A stretch of 64,000 nt of DNA from Phascolomyces articulosus (GCA_025677815.1 JAIXMP010000010.1:930001-994000), one strand, 5' to 3'. Numbered from the stretch's first letter, positions 49,640 through 61,457 are shown. Numbers and translations are program-made. Notes: generated from the sequence alone by a model not told the origin.

Positions 49640-52252
49640 ATGGCTCCTAAATTAAACTTGGAAAAGCAACTTATTGAATTACCTGATAGTCGTAAGCCTG
49701 GTCAGACTGGTAAGTTGATAACAACATTGATTGTTTGAAAAATTATTTTTGTATATAGTCTATACTTGTGTTATGAACATTATATAATGTTTCTTTCTAC
49801 ACAAAAGGATAGACAATCCCCACACACTTCTAACTTTAACATCATACCCCAACCGTTTATATGGAATATAATGTGGGGTAATATTATGCATGGATTTTGA
49901 CAGATACACTATTATTTACATTATTTTAGGTGTCTATCGCAATGCTATGTATCCAGAACTTGTTGAAAGAACCTCTCCCAAGGTTCAAAATATGTTTGAC
50001 CTTTTCCGTGATGGTAAATAATTATTTCTCTCTCTCTCTCTCTATTCCACTTTCTCCTAACAAACTGCAGTCACCTAAAAAGAACTCTACAATCACCAAA
50101 AGAGAATTCCCCTTTTAATATTATCTACAATTATTATTATTATTGTTACTATTATAATCGTATTCATGGGTTTCTCTATTATAACAAACAAATATAGGTT
50201 TAAAGATTGCTCGTGATCGTCCTTGTTTAGGTCATCGTCCCATTGTGAACGAAAAGACAGGTGAACGTGGTCAATATGTGTGGCAAACTTACCGCCAAGT
50301 GAACTCTCGTATCACCAACTTTGGTTCTGGTTTACTCAACTTGCTTAACCATCAACTTAATGATTCTCGCACAAAGGGAATTCCCATTGGTATTTGGGCT
50401 GTCAATCGCCCTGAATGGACCATTTGTGATTTGGCGTGCGCTGCTTACGGCCTTTACACCGTTACTTTGTACGACACGCTCGGCCCAGACACCGTCGAAT
50501 ATGTAATGAACCACGCCGAATTGGAAACTGTGGTTTGTTCGGCTGATCATATCGCCGACTTGCTCAAGCTCCGTCACAAGTTGCCCAAGTTGCGTTGTAT
50601 TATTTCTATGGATACCCTTGAAGATAATGTCGCTCCTGGTACTGGCGCTGCCTCCAAGAGTGCTATTATTAAGGCTTGGGCCCAAGAAAAGGATGTTCTT
50701 TTGACCGATTTTGCTGCTCTTGAAGCTGCTGGTAAGAAGAACCGTCGCTCTCATAACCCTCCCAAGGCTGATGAATTGGCCTTTATCATGTACACCAGTG
50801 GTACCACTGGTATGCCAAAGGTATATATTTTGACTCGGATGAATGTAAAAAGATTGGGAAGGAGAAAAGATGAAGTGAATTATATATATATATATATATA
50901 CAAGGCGGGAGAAGTAAATGGCTGGATGGACTGATAACTAAAATTATAATGATACATATTAGGGTGCTATGCTGTCCCATGGTAGCTTTGTCTCTGCTGT
51001 CAGTGCCAGCAACCTCAACATTGGCGAATACCGTGATGATGATGTCAGTATCTCTTATCTTCCACTTGCCCACATTTTTGGTCGTTTGATTGATATGGTC
51101 GCATTACAACGAGGCTCGCGTATTGGTTATTTTAGCGGTGATGTCGCCCAAATTGTCGAAGATATGCAAACTTTGAAGCCCACCATCTTTGCGTCTGTTC
51201 CCCGTCTTCTTAACCGTGTCTATTCCAGCGTTGTTCAAAAGACCATTGAAGCCCCTGGTGTCAAGGGTGCTCTTGCTCGTCGTGCCGTTGCTACCAAGCT
51301 TGCCAACCTCGATGCTGGTCTTGGTAACACCCATCCATTCTGGGATCGTTTGATTTTCAACAAGGTTAAGCAGGCTTTAGGCGGTCGTGTTCGCTTTGTT
51401 GTGAGCGGTTCGGCTCCTCTTGGTAAGGATGTCATGCAATTTTTGCGTATTGCCTTCTGCTGCGATATCCGTGAAGGCTATGGTGCTACCGAAACCTGTG
51501 CTGCTTCTTCAGTCCACAACGTGGGTGAATACCATGCTGGTCACATTGGTGCACCTTTCGGTTGTAACGAATTCAAGCTTGTCGATGTTCCCGAAATGGA
51601 TTATCTTTCCACCGATCCTTACCCTCGTGGTGAATTGTGCATCCGTGGTCCTAACGTGTTTATGGGTTACTATAAGGATGAGGAAAAGACTCGCGAAGCT
51701 TTAGATGATGAAGGATGGTATCATTCTGGTGATGTTGCCATGATCAATGAACGTGGCTGTGTTGTTATCATTGATCGTAAGAAGAACATCTTCAAGTTAG
51801 CTCAAGGTGAATACATTGCTCCCGAAAAGATCGAAAACGTCTTTGCCAAGTCTTCCATCATTGCTCAAATCTATATTCATGGTGATTCACTTCAAAGCCA
51901 ATTGGTTGGTATCGTTGTTCCTGACCCTGAAGCTTTGAACACATTTGTTACTTCCAAGGTACCCCATATTGCTGCCAAGAAGTTGGCATTTGCCGAACTT
52001 GTCAAGGTTCCTGAAGTCAACAAGGCTGTTTTGGATGAATTGACCAAGGTCGGCAAGAAGGCCGAACTTCGTGGTTTCGAAATGCCCAAGGCTCTCTTCC
52101 TTGAATCTGAACCTTTCACTATTGAAAATGACATCCTTACACCTACTCTCAAGGTCAAGCGTCCTCAAGCTGCTAAGCATTATCAAGCCCAAATTGCTGA
52201 CATGTATGCTCAATTGAATGCTCAAACTGAACCTGCCAAGGCCAAGTTGTAA
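49640..52252 (+). CDS. Long-chain acyl-CoA synthetase, probably peroxisomal
   Basis: Four exons (49640-49709, 49930-50013, 50198-50820, 50963-52252) join in phase to 688 aa, the normal length for Faa/ACSL enzymes. Motifs: AMP-binding YTSGTTGMPK at residues 250-259, YLPLAHIFGR, PRLLNRVY, the acyl-CoA synthetase segment SGSAPLGKDVMQFL, REGYGATET, PRGELCIRGPNVFMGYY, GWYHSGDV and the fatty-acid signature IIDRKKNIFKLAQGEYIAPEKIE. It activates long-chain fatty acids with ATP and CoA. The C-terminus AKAKL ends in AKL, an accepted type-1 peroxisomal targeting tripeptide, which suggests the beta-oxidation isoform. An intron falls exactly after the K of the P-loop-like motif. Codon use is biased to GCC, AAG, GGT and CGT, unlike its neighbours, as expected of a highly expressed gene. 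Confidence 0.95.
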
Positions 52253-52809
52253 AATACCAAAGCATTTTCTTACCATTTTTTTTATATAAAACTATCCCAC
52301 ATCGATCCTATTTTCTCTGCTCCTCCTTACGGTTTCTTTTTTTTATCCCGTTCATCTTGATTCACAAAAACATTACATCCTCTTTATCTTTTCATAATTT
52401 TTTTAATTTAAAATTGTATAAAAACCATATTTTTTTTATCATATTCTATATTTAACTGTTTGATCTTTGTTATTATTATTAATTAATTAATTAATCATAT
52501 GAAATATATGTATTATTAAATTTCATATTTTTACCCTGTATGCCCATTCACAGTAGTTGCAGTGTTAACTGTGAAATTAACCATATCTGTAAAGAAACAT
52601 TTCTTTTCAGTTGCAGTGTTTTAATACGTAGCAAAAGAGTTTTTATCTCATACTTTGTATTTAATTTTTGCTGTTCATCTTTGACAAGGTAACTCATCTT
52701 TCCTATATATCTGCCACTCATCATAGCTACGTAACAATGAGAATAACATTACCGCGTTATCAATTTCATGCTATACATATTATCTTTTAAAATAGGGTCA
52801 TACTTGCGG

Positions 52810-53732
52810 TACGAGTTTTTGCTTACTGTCCTTAAATTTCAGTGCCACAAGGCTAGTTGCTCTGGCCAATCTCCTTCCTGCATTATCGGTACGAGTTTTC
52901 TTTCTAAACAGCCCCTTCTGTTATATTCGTTCAAGTTTTTATTTTTTCAACATTGTGCCTAAGGCACTGTTTATTGTGGTTTTTTAGACACTTCTATTTT
53001 CTTTATAAAGTCCAGGAAGGCACACTTGATAGCATGTTTAACTTTCCTGGGTGAAGCAAAAAATAAAAAATAAAAGAAGTGGCCGTAATAATATATATGT
53101 CGTGATTTGCAAGTTAAATAAATATAAACTATGGAGTCAAAGGGAAAGAATTAGATAAACAAAATAAAAAGCTGCTACATAAACAAATCAGTTATCATCT
53201 TCAGGGTAGGCTCTACCAAATTCATCACAATTCTTGTATTATAGAAAAATATATTACCAAGATACAGTAAACATTGAGAAATGTTTCTTCATATCAAAGA
53301 AAAACAAAAACTCGTACGAATAACGAAAGATATTGACTGGATGATGGAGATGTTTTTGTGTAACTCGTACCGATCATTATATGAGGCTATAGCAATATAC
53401 AAGCTATAAAGAAAGTTTGTATAGATATGAGATGGCATCACTTGTAATAGTAATAATAATCCAAAAAATAATATATAAAACGATCGTTTCTTACTAAATA
53501 ATTATTTTTATCATATAAATAAGCACAAAATACTACTACAAAATTATTTCAACATTTATATAGTTTATATAGGGCTGATCATCAATATAAAGGGCTATAT
53601 GTTATCAAAAAAAAAGATAAAACAGACGGGACTGTTTAGAAAGAAAACTCGTACCGATAATGCAGGAAGGAGGTTGGCCAGAGCAGCTAGTCTTGTGGCA
53701 CTGAAATTTAAGGACAGTAAGAAAAACTCGTA
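52810..53732. mobile_element. Non-autonomous DNA transposon-like element with IR/DR termini
   Basis: About 114 bp at 52808-52921 reappear inverted at 53621-53734, with about 95% identity by eye (one indel and a handful of substitutions). Each arm contains the motif GGTACGAGTTTT twice as a direct repeat 80 bp apart, so there are two outer and two inner copies. Two further CTCGTAC copies occur inside, near 53310 and 53364. If TA is taken as the target duplication (52810-52811 and 53731-53732), the element starts CGAGTTTTT and ends AAAAACTCG. Inverted repeats that each carry two direct repeats are the IR/DR layout known from some Tc1/mariner elements, which also duplicate TA. The ~700-bp interior has no transposase frame, so this would be a non-autonomous (MITE-like) copy. 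Superfamily assignment is inference. Confidence 0.6.
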
Positions 53733-54151
53733 CCTGTAGAATCACCATAAAATAAATGTTACGAATTCCTATTATTTTACTTCTGTTTGTCGAAAATACC
53801 CACGTTTGCTTGTGTTATACACTCAAAATAAAAGGGTATTTGAAATAATACAATACTAATTCATAATCATATATAACATGTAAAATAATTAAGTCTTTTA
53901 TACATACACACAGATATATATCCTTTTTTTTGTAATAATGTTTTATTGAAACTCGACATGATGAAAAACAATAAAATACCTATTATGACTTGTAAGGTTT
54001 ACTAGTATGTTTAGACTTGAATAGCAACGAACGTTAATGGAATGGGTGAACCAAAAAAGGGTACGATAGTTAAATATCAAACATCTCCACGAACTAGAGA
54101 CTTTTAAACATTCATACAGAGATTCAGATAGTAAATAGTAGCCAACGATAT

Positions 54152-54209
54152 TTTAGACGTATGGGCATCTTTCGCTGGGGAGAGGTTGAAAGATGCCCAT
54201 ACGTCTAAA
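54152..54209. repeat. Perfect 22-bp inverted repeat, 14-nt loop
   Basis: Positions 54152-54173 (tttagacgtatgggcatctt plus tc) are exactly complementary to 54188-54209, separated by gctggggagaggtt. The arms are of mixed composition, unlike the AT-rich surroundings, so chance is unlikely. It lies just beyond the end of the coding-like relic on the minus strand. It could be a small-RNA precursor, a foldback element end or a site for a DNA-binding protein. Confidence 0.75.
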
Positions 54210-54300
54210 TACATGTATTGTTCCTAAGTCGTATATTGTCGAATAAGCGCACAATCAGTTTTAGAAGCGTTCTCCATCCCTCTGGTAATAAAGTACATTA

Positions 54301-54587
54301 CCATACTATTTTAGCCACGTGTGGTATATACGCTTCGGCGGTATTGATACATCCTTTTGATTTGCTAGGTGCTATTCTCATTAACATATCAGCAAGTTGC
54401 AATTGCTCATCCAAATTTTCTTTTTTTTTTCTATGCCTTGATTTGGATCTTGATTATTGTCTTTACCAGCAGCTCTGTTTCTTCCAAGGTATCAATAATG
54501 GTGTTTGCTTTTTGGATTACTTCATCATATTGATATTCATCAAGAGCGTTTTCAATTGTTGGTACAGCAACGAGTTCAATTGCTTGG
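54301..54587 (-). pseudogene. Coding-like relic of unknown family
   Basis: On the minus strand two adjoining stretches have clear protein-like codon texture in AT-rich DNA: QAIELVAVPTIENALDEY, EVIQKANTIIDTLEETELL, then after a stop, an A-run and a one-base phase change, ENLDEQLQLADMLMRIAP and NTAEAYIPHVAKIVW. No start codon or complete splice set could be found; a 36-nt GT-AG gap between the halves is too short to be a normal intron here. I do not recognise the protein. The plus-strand frame over the same bases (54218-54628) is probably its shadow. Confidence 0.3.
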
Positions 54588-55122
54588 GGAATTTATCAAG
54601 TATAGTTCACCATTGTCGATGGATGTAATTGAAGTCTTTATGATGGCGGGTTTGACGAAGAAAATATTGTAGGGTATGCCAAAGAAAAAAAAATAAGAAA
54701 GAAGGAAGAGTTGGAAAATGGGGTGTGATCAATCAGTCAAAATGAATTTCTTTTTCGTAGTAGTATTAAGTACTTGCCTTATATATACTACATCCAGCAA
54801 GTATTATATATTTTATCACTTAAATATCCATCTATTTTTCAGTTTTAAAATATTACCTTCAAAAAAAAGCAAGATGTCGACGATCATGAAGACAGGGAAA
54901 AAAATAAATTGAATCCAAATAAGTTTGACAGGGACAAGTGACACGCAATAAATTTTGCATGAATGAAAAGCTACTTTTATCGACAAGCCAGCTCACCCAC
55001 ACGACGAAGTCACATTTTTTTTTTGGAACCGAAATATCCAACTTTTTTTTTTCTCGGTTTTTTTTTTTCATTACACTTTTTTATTTGTATATATAATATC
55101 CCACCCCCTCTCTTCCTTCACA

Positions 55123-57081
55123 ATGTCAAAACGTCAAGCAGATCACGATGAAGATATGATGCAGCACGATGCCAAAGCGGCTGATTTTGGTAATGGTCGT
55201 AATCGTACACCTGGTAATGATAATTTGAACGACATGGGCGAGTTCGAAGATGCTTGGGAAGACGACTTTGAACAAGAGTCGGGTGACGAACAAGATCAGG
55301 CCATGGAAGAAGACGGTAAAGTATATGATTTCATTTTTAACAAAAGAAAATGAATGAGTAGTAGCGCCAGCATCGACAATGGACGACAACGAGGAAATAA
55401 AACGCGTTCATATACTGGATATGGGCTAATTATTCTATATTGTCACTATGTTAAAATAGGGATGGAATTGGATGAAAAGGAAGAATTGGAACAAGAGGAG
55501 GAAGAGGAACAGCAAGAACCCGAGCTACGAACTTATCTTCCTGGCCAACCTCTTGAAGAAGGAGAACAACTTGAAGCCGATCAATCGGTCTATGTCATGC
55601 TTCATAATTTGGATGTGCGTGCTCCTTTCTTGAGTTTTGATGTTTTGCAGGATACATTGGGTGAAGAACGAAAGAATGTAAGTAATTGTTATTATTACTA
55701 CTATTTTCTTGATTTATACTTCTTTCTTTTTATGTGTAAAAGTGTTTAAAACAACTGAGAAAAGAATTTGGTGAATATGTTATACCAACATGAATATAAA
55801 AATATAGTTCCCTGCCACAGCATATGTTGCAGCAGGTACATCAGTTCCAGGTGCTCGTGATAACGAAGTATTAGTTATGAAGATGTCCCAATTGCACAAG
55901 ACACAACAAGAAGATTCAGATGATGAAGATGATGCTGATGCTTTGGATGAAGATCCAGTTTTGGAATATCGATCTATTCCTCATAATGGATGTGTCAATC
56001 GTTTACGTGTAATGCCTCAACAACAAGATAAACATATTGCTTCTACATGGTCTGAAACAGGAAAAGTTCATATTTTTGATTTGACACCTTATATGAAGAG
56101 TTTGGATGTGCCTGGAACCGCTTTACCCAAATCAAACAAACCTTTTGCTACCATTAATAATCATGGTCGTTATGAAGGTTATGCTATGGATTGGTCTCCA
56201 TTAGACCCTGGAAGGTAAAACATATTATTTTGTAAAAAAAAAAAATAGACGATTTATTTCAAAAAAAAGCAAGATGTAGAAGGAGAAATGGGAATAGAAA
56301 AGAAAGGGAAAAAATACTGATTATATTTTGGATGTTATATAATAGATTGTTGACTGGTGATAATGCAGGCCTTATTTATAATACCATTGTACGACCCACT
56401 GGTGCATCGACAGATAACACACCTTTCCGAGGACATAAATCATCTGTTGAAGATCTTCAATGGTCACCTACTGAACGTAATGTATTTGCATCATGTTCTG
56501 CTGATCAAACCGTCAAAATCTGGGATACACGAAGCAAGAATCGATCCGCTGTTAGTATTCATGCAAGTACATCTGATATTAATGTTATTACATGGAACCA
56601 TAAAGCAAGTTATTTGTTGGCAAGTGGTCATGACGATGGTGTATTTAGTGTATGGGATCTTCGACAATTCAAAGGGTAATCATGGCTTATTATTATCTAT
56701 TAAGTTAATTATCATAATCTTGGCATCTTGGTCCTAATCATTTCTGTTTTATGATTATATAGAAATAATCCAACGCCTGTGGCCAGTTTCAAATGGCATA
56801 ATGCACCTATTACATCTATTGAATGGCACCCAACTGAAGAATCCGCATTGGCGGTATCAGGAGCAGATGATCAGCTGACACTTTGGGATCTTTCCGTTGA
56901 ACCGGACGCTGAAGAAGAAGGACGATTAACAAGTGAAGGTGTTGAAGTACCACCTCAATTACTTTTTGTTCATCAAGGTCAAAGTGAAATTAAAGAACTT
57001 CATTGGCATAAACAGATTCCCGGCTGTGTTCTCAGTACTTCCAACACTGGCTTTAATATCTTTAAAACAATTTCAATTTAA
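55123..57081 (+). CDS. rrb1: Rrb1/GRWD1, glutamate-rich WD-repeat ribosome assembly chaperone
   Basis: Five exons (55123-55315, 55460-55677, 55808-56214, 56346-56675, 56763-57081) join in phase to 488 aa, the normal size. The N-terminus is acidic ([20 protein letters not shown], then [15 protein letters not shown]). It is followed by the family signature [18 protein letters not shown] and [19 protein letters not shown], then [14 protein letters not shown] repeats follow: [77 protein letters not shown], and the closing [20 protein letters not shown]. Role: dedicated chaperone of ribosomal protein uL3 (Rpl3) in nuclear 60S assembly. High confidence from the unbroken run of family motifs. Confidence 0.95.
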
Positions 57082-57733
57082 AACATATATATATATATAT
57101 ATAAAGATCTTGTGCTTTTTTTTCTCACCCAAAATTTTTAACATCTCTTCTTTTTTTCTCTCCCTCTTTATCCCAACTATTCATTTCATCATTCTTTATT
57201 TTAACTCTTTGCTAAGTTATTGGCTAACTAGCCGACTATCTCTCTCTCACACACACACACTCTTACATATTCACATAACTCTCACATCTATAAATTTTCA
57301 TTATTAACTTTACCTTTTTATATTTTTATTGTTGTACTATCATCTTTTTCCCACACACCAAATCTTTACATCTCTCGTTGTTCATGCAGAAAAAACTACA
57401 TACACACACACATATTATTATATATACATTTTTTTTTAATTATAAGAGTTTTTTTCAAAAGAGAGTTTTGATCGTGTAACGTTGTTCCAAACCACCAAGC
57501 CACTGATTTTTATATTATAATTTTTTGCTTCCATCTAAAAAGTCTTTATTAAGCTATAAAGTTTAAAATATAACCCCGGAGATGATGATCATGATGGATA
57601 TGGGATATCAAGCCATATAGAGAGAGAGAGAGGAGCTTTATCTCAGCATATAATTCGGACTTGAGGGATTGACCACCCATTTTCTTTTTTCTTTCTTTCT
57701 TTTTTACTTCACTTAAATAATAATAACAATAGT
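57082..57733. other. Intergenic: rrb1 3' end and promoter of the GPI protein gene
   Basis: This 652-bp stretch has an (AT)n tract just after the rrb1 stop, a TCTCTCTCACACACAC microsatellite at about 57240-57262, a GA-run near 57619-57633, and a CT/T-rich leader right before the ATG. Pyrimidine-rich leaders are common before strongly expressed fungal genes. No coding region seen. Confidence 0.45.
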
Positions 57734-59524
57734 ATGCCTGGTATTATTCATCGTGCAGCCATTGCTTTAGGCTGTTTAGCAGTTCTTGGCGTTCAAGTTA
57801 CCGCACAAAACTTGAAGGATGGTCAATGCGTTACTACTTATGATGCAAATACCGATTATTTCCCTGAAAAGTTGCAAACAAGTAAAATCATCATTATTAT
57901 TGATAATTTAGTACAACAAACAAGTACATTGACAACTAAACATAAACAAATTCAATGGTTTATTATATTTTTATAGGAGATGATGATGCTCAATATTATG
58001 AAATTGAATATCATAACAATTATAAGTTAGTAACAGATCACCGTAATGAACAACAATATTATTTGGTTCAATGTGGTACTCCTCCTCCTCAAGGTCTTGC
58101 TGCCAATGCTATTATTCATAACATCCCTGTTACCAATGTTGCTGCTCTCGAAACAACGGTTGTTCCTTATCTTGAAGTAAGTTATTGTTGTTGGTATTTT
58201 TTTGAAAAAGCCAAAAAAAAAAAGTGGGGTCCAAAAATCTAATACGGTCGAAAAACACGTGTTAGATGCTTGGTGTCGGCGACTCGATTCATCTTATCGC
58301 CGATTCTTCCATGGTCTCCTCCAGTTGTTTCCAAAAGTATCGTGAAACTTCCAATAACGTGACCGAACTTTCTGCTACCAATGTTACTTTGGCTAATCAA
58401 CAAGCAGATGCTGTTCAAGTTCAATTTGGTTCCAGTTTTTATATTACTGATGAAAATGGTACCGTTACTACTGCTGCAGTGAATGAGCCTGATGTTCTTG
58501 GTGTAAGTGTATTTTTTTTCTTGTGTTGGGTCATTGGATTGTACAAAATTAAATGATACTTTATTACGCAATGCTAACAAGTTTTTATATATATTTGTAT
58601 ACTTGTATATTGGAATGTTGGGTTGGTGTTATCCTATGGCTATGTAATTATAACTTAGCGTGCTGCATGGCTCGGTTATTACGCCGCCTTCTATAACCTT
58701 GAAGCTTTGGCCAACGAAGTCATTGCCAATATCACTGGTAATTATGATCGCTTGAAGAAGGCCGCTAGTGGCTATAGTGATGATCAAAAGCCTTTGGTTG
58801 CTTGGACCATGTATGACGCCCCCAGTCAATATAATCAAAACACCGCTAGCTGGAATGTCAGTGTTGCTGATTTCAAGAAGCAAGTAACTGAGGATGCAGG
58901 TAAAAATGATGATTCTTTGGAAAAGATGGAAGAAAGGAAAAGACAACAGGAAAGAGCTATTTTATTCATCATACGATTTATTATTTTTATTACTATATAG
59001 GTGGTCGTATCTTGCAACCCAATACTTTGCAGTATTTCAAAAAGGAAGACTTTTTGCAAGCCATTACTGATGTCGATGTTATTATTGATGAAACTTATAT
59101 TGCTCCTACTTTTGAATCTCTTATGGAAGATTATGGTATCACAGCCGAAGATACTTCTTACAAGTTTGTTGCCAACAAGCGTGTCTTCCGTACTGATGGT
59201 ATTCTTACTCCTTCTGGTGGTTATGATTGGTTTGCTGCTGCTGTTGTAATGGGTGATGCTATGCTTTCGGACGTCATTAATGCTGTGAACCCAACTGCTC
59301 CTACTGAAGATTATAAGCGTATTTGGTTGCGTAACTTTTCTAACAATGAAACTATTTCCGTTACTGGCGCTGATAATTGTACTTGGGATGAAACTCAACC
59401 TAGACCTAACATGGCACCTACTTTTGAAGGGGCTGACTTTACCATGTCAGGTGCTACTGCATTGACAGCCATGGGTTGGACTGCAGCTGTGCTGCTTTCA
59501 TCCGCCATGATGGTTTTGTTCTAA
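57734..59524 (+). CDS. GPI-anchored periplasmic-binding-protein-like surface protein
   Basis: Five exons (57734-57881, 57977-58176, 58266-58502, 58659-58899, 59001-59524) join in phase to 449 aa. Residues 1-24 are a signal peptide (AAIALGCLAVLGVQVTA, cleavage near AQN). The body has the two-lobe layout of class III (TroA/BtuF/FepB-like) binding proteins: IPVTNVAALETTVVPYLE, LGVGDSIHLIADSS, later NEPDVLGRAAWLGYYAAFYN, a long helix (LEALANEVIANITGNYDRLK), FLQAITDVDVIIDET and a second lobe. Several N-x-S/T sites (NVT, NGT, NIT, NET, NCT) suit an extracytoplasmic protein. The C-terminus GATALTAMGWTAAVLLSSAMMVLF with a small-residue site before it fits GPI attachment. Such proteins occur in some fungi and may bind iron-siderophore, cofactor or metal; the ligand is unknown. 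Confidence 0.8.
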
Positions 59525-59804
59525 ATTACTCAAACATGACAACTCTTTTCATATTTCTCTCTCTCTATTTCTTATATTACTTGTCACCGTCATTTTGATC
59601 TGTTATTTTTTTATAATAACCTCTTTTCTTTTTTTTTTCTACTTTATTATTTCAACATTATCATTTTTGTATATTTCTTCCTAAGCATATTATTATTATT
59701 ATTATTATTGTAAATCCCTCTCTACCCCTCTGTAACATCGGCATTTGTTCCTGCTCTTGTTATATGTTGTTTACACGTACAAATATTATATTTATAAATA
59801 TTAA
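59525..59804. other. Convergent 3' region
   Basis: These 280 bases separate two converging genes. They are T-rich with a (TTA)n run near 59691-59709; no gene. Confidence 0.4.
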
Positions 59805-60469
59805 TTAAAAGAAAGGTTGCAAAAGTTCAACCTTGGACAACCATAAATTATACCAAGCATGCGCCATAAGAGCACCTATACAGGTCCCTACAGACACTTG
59901 AGCCAGTGTATGATGTCCCATCCTCACGCGAGACCACAATACCAGAAATGTAAATATGTATAAAAAGATGGCTAAAGGTGTATCCCTGAATACAGAACGA
60001 AAGGTATAATAGGCAAAGAAGGCCATGACTTGACTATGACTGGATGGCATGCCGTAAGAATCTTTTTTGGATATACTTGGATCCATCGTAAAAGAGGGAC
60101 GAGGCTGTCGTATAATTAATTTGAGTCCTTTGGCAGTATAAGCACATAGTGTAGATCCCGTAAATAAAAAAAGTAGATCAATGGAACGAAAGTAAACCAA
60201 GACGAATATAGAAAGTGTAATGACAATAGGTTGAGCCTATAGGTCCAATATTAAAAAAAATAACATGGTGGAATGACATGATTCAATAAACACAAATCTT
60301 TTGGATGCATTGTTTTCATTGTACCCATGGAAACAAGAATGGCGATGAAAGACACAAAAATAACAAAACATGATAAAAAAAAGAAGACTGATAGCACTAA
60401 ATATTAGAACTGTCTTTTGTGTATTTCGTTTACCTTGGCTAAGAACCGTAACAATGGTCCGTTTGACAT
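59805..60469 (-). CDS. cax4: Dolichyldiphosphatase (PAP2 family, Cax4/DOLPP1 type)
   Basis: Three exons (60469-60434, 60396-60325, 60236-59805) join in phase to 179 aa. The PAP2 signature is complete: KLIIRQPRP (K-x6-RP), GMPSSHSQVMAFF (PSGH-type motif with SSH, as in DOLPP1) and SRVRMGHHTLAQVSVG (SR-x5-H). MSNGPLLRFLAK and the first membrane helix come from two tiny exons; about four hydrophobic segments are present. Role: cleaves dolichyl pyrophosphate in the ER lumen, recycling the lipid carrier for N-glycosylation. The protein is somewhat shorter than yeast Cax4 (about 240 aa), mainly at the N-terminus; exon 2 is supported by phase and splice sites but has an unusual sequence, so the N-terminal 36 residues are less sure than the core. 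Confidence 0.88.
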
Positions 60470-61457
60470 TTTTTAGAGAGAAAAAGGAAAGAAAAAAGAA
60501 GCAAAGAGAAAAAAACAGGTTATATTAACTCAATTAAATGGAAGAAACTGTAGTATGAATAGTATAAAGTTAAAGGATCCAAGATATATATATATATAAT
60601 AAATGTCAACCTCTTTAAGGAAATCCGTACCTTGAATTGTTTACTGATAAGTCATTTTTTGGAACACAAGGATAAATCCATACTTTTGGGATCGTTCACT
60701 CTTTATTATTGTTCTTTTCTGTATGTAAGTCGATCGTTTTAAGCATAATAATATGTAAATGTATGGTTGCAATTGAATTACTCAACATCATCATATATAT
60801 ATATATATATACATATGTTATTATGAACCATCCATTTTACATTCATCACCATGTTAATTGAGATGTAACATATAGTATTTAGCTTATGACAAAAAAAAAA
60901 ACACTTGGTAAATCTAATTGATACTATTTCTTGTAAAACCTAAATATAGTGTTTTGAAGATGATTTAAGCTTTTCCAGTAATTCAATAAAAGTTATTATA
61001 TAAGTATCACCAATGTCTTTACTCCGTGTGATAATTAGACTTACTCTAATCATGATTATTAAATAATCTATACATTTAACTTGGTTATTACTGTTATTAT
61101 TATTACTGTTGAATTAAATCCATCCTATCACCTCCATTCATGACTATCACAACCTCCCTTTTTATAAAGCCCACAAACGATTGTCTTACTGTATATATAT
61201 ATATATATATAGCTTGTTTTACAATCACGTTATTCATTTACATAACTGATCCTTCATATGTGTTATATTTTTAATAGCAAAATATAAATGAGTAAAAACA
61301 AGGAAGGCTTCAATAGTGGATTGGATTAAACCGTTTGTTGGAAGAAAAGAATGGAAAGATCCAAAAGCGGCAATCCAAAAAAAAAAAGAACTCCAGAGAA
61401 TCACGAGTGTATGCTGAAACGTGTCGTTTTTTTTTCTCACTTGTACAAAAAAAAGTT
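60470..61457. other. Divergent intergenic, dolichyldiphosphatase / sec22
   Basis: The two start codons face away from each other across 988 bp. The region has (TA)n tracts near 60796-60811 and 61192-61212, and tttataaa near 61161. The frame 61335-61535 that overlaps the sec22 start is a different phase and not a gene. Confidence 0.45.

Larger units (their letters stand above)
52253..55122. other. 2.9-kb intergenic with inverted-repeat element
   Basis: This interval between the acyl-CoA synthetase and rrb1 holds the TIR element (52810-53732), the hairpin (54152-54209) and the coding-like relic listed separately. A small inverted repeat (ttcacagt ... actgtgaa) lies near 52548-52575. The last ~200 bases, with T-runs near 55015-55070, are the rrb1 promoter and leader. 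Confidence 0.5.

Noticed and set aside
54218..54628. 136-codon plus-strand ORF
   Set aside because: Cys/Phe/Leu-rich text with poly-F typical of an antisense shadow; the minus strand is more protein-like.
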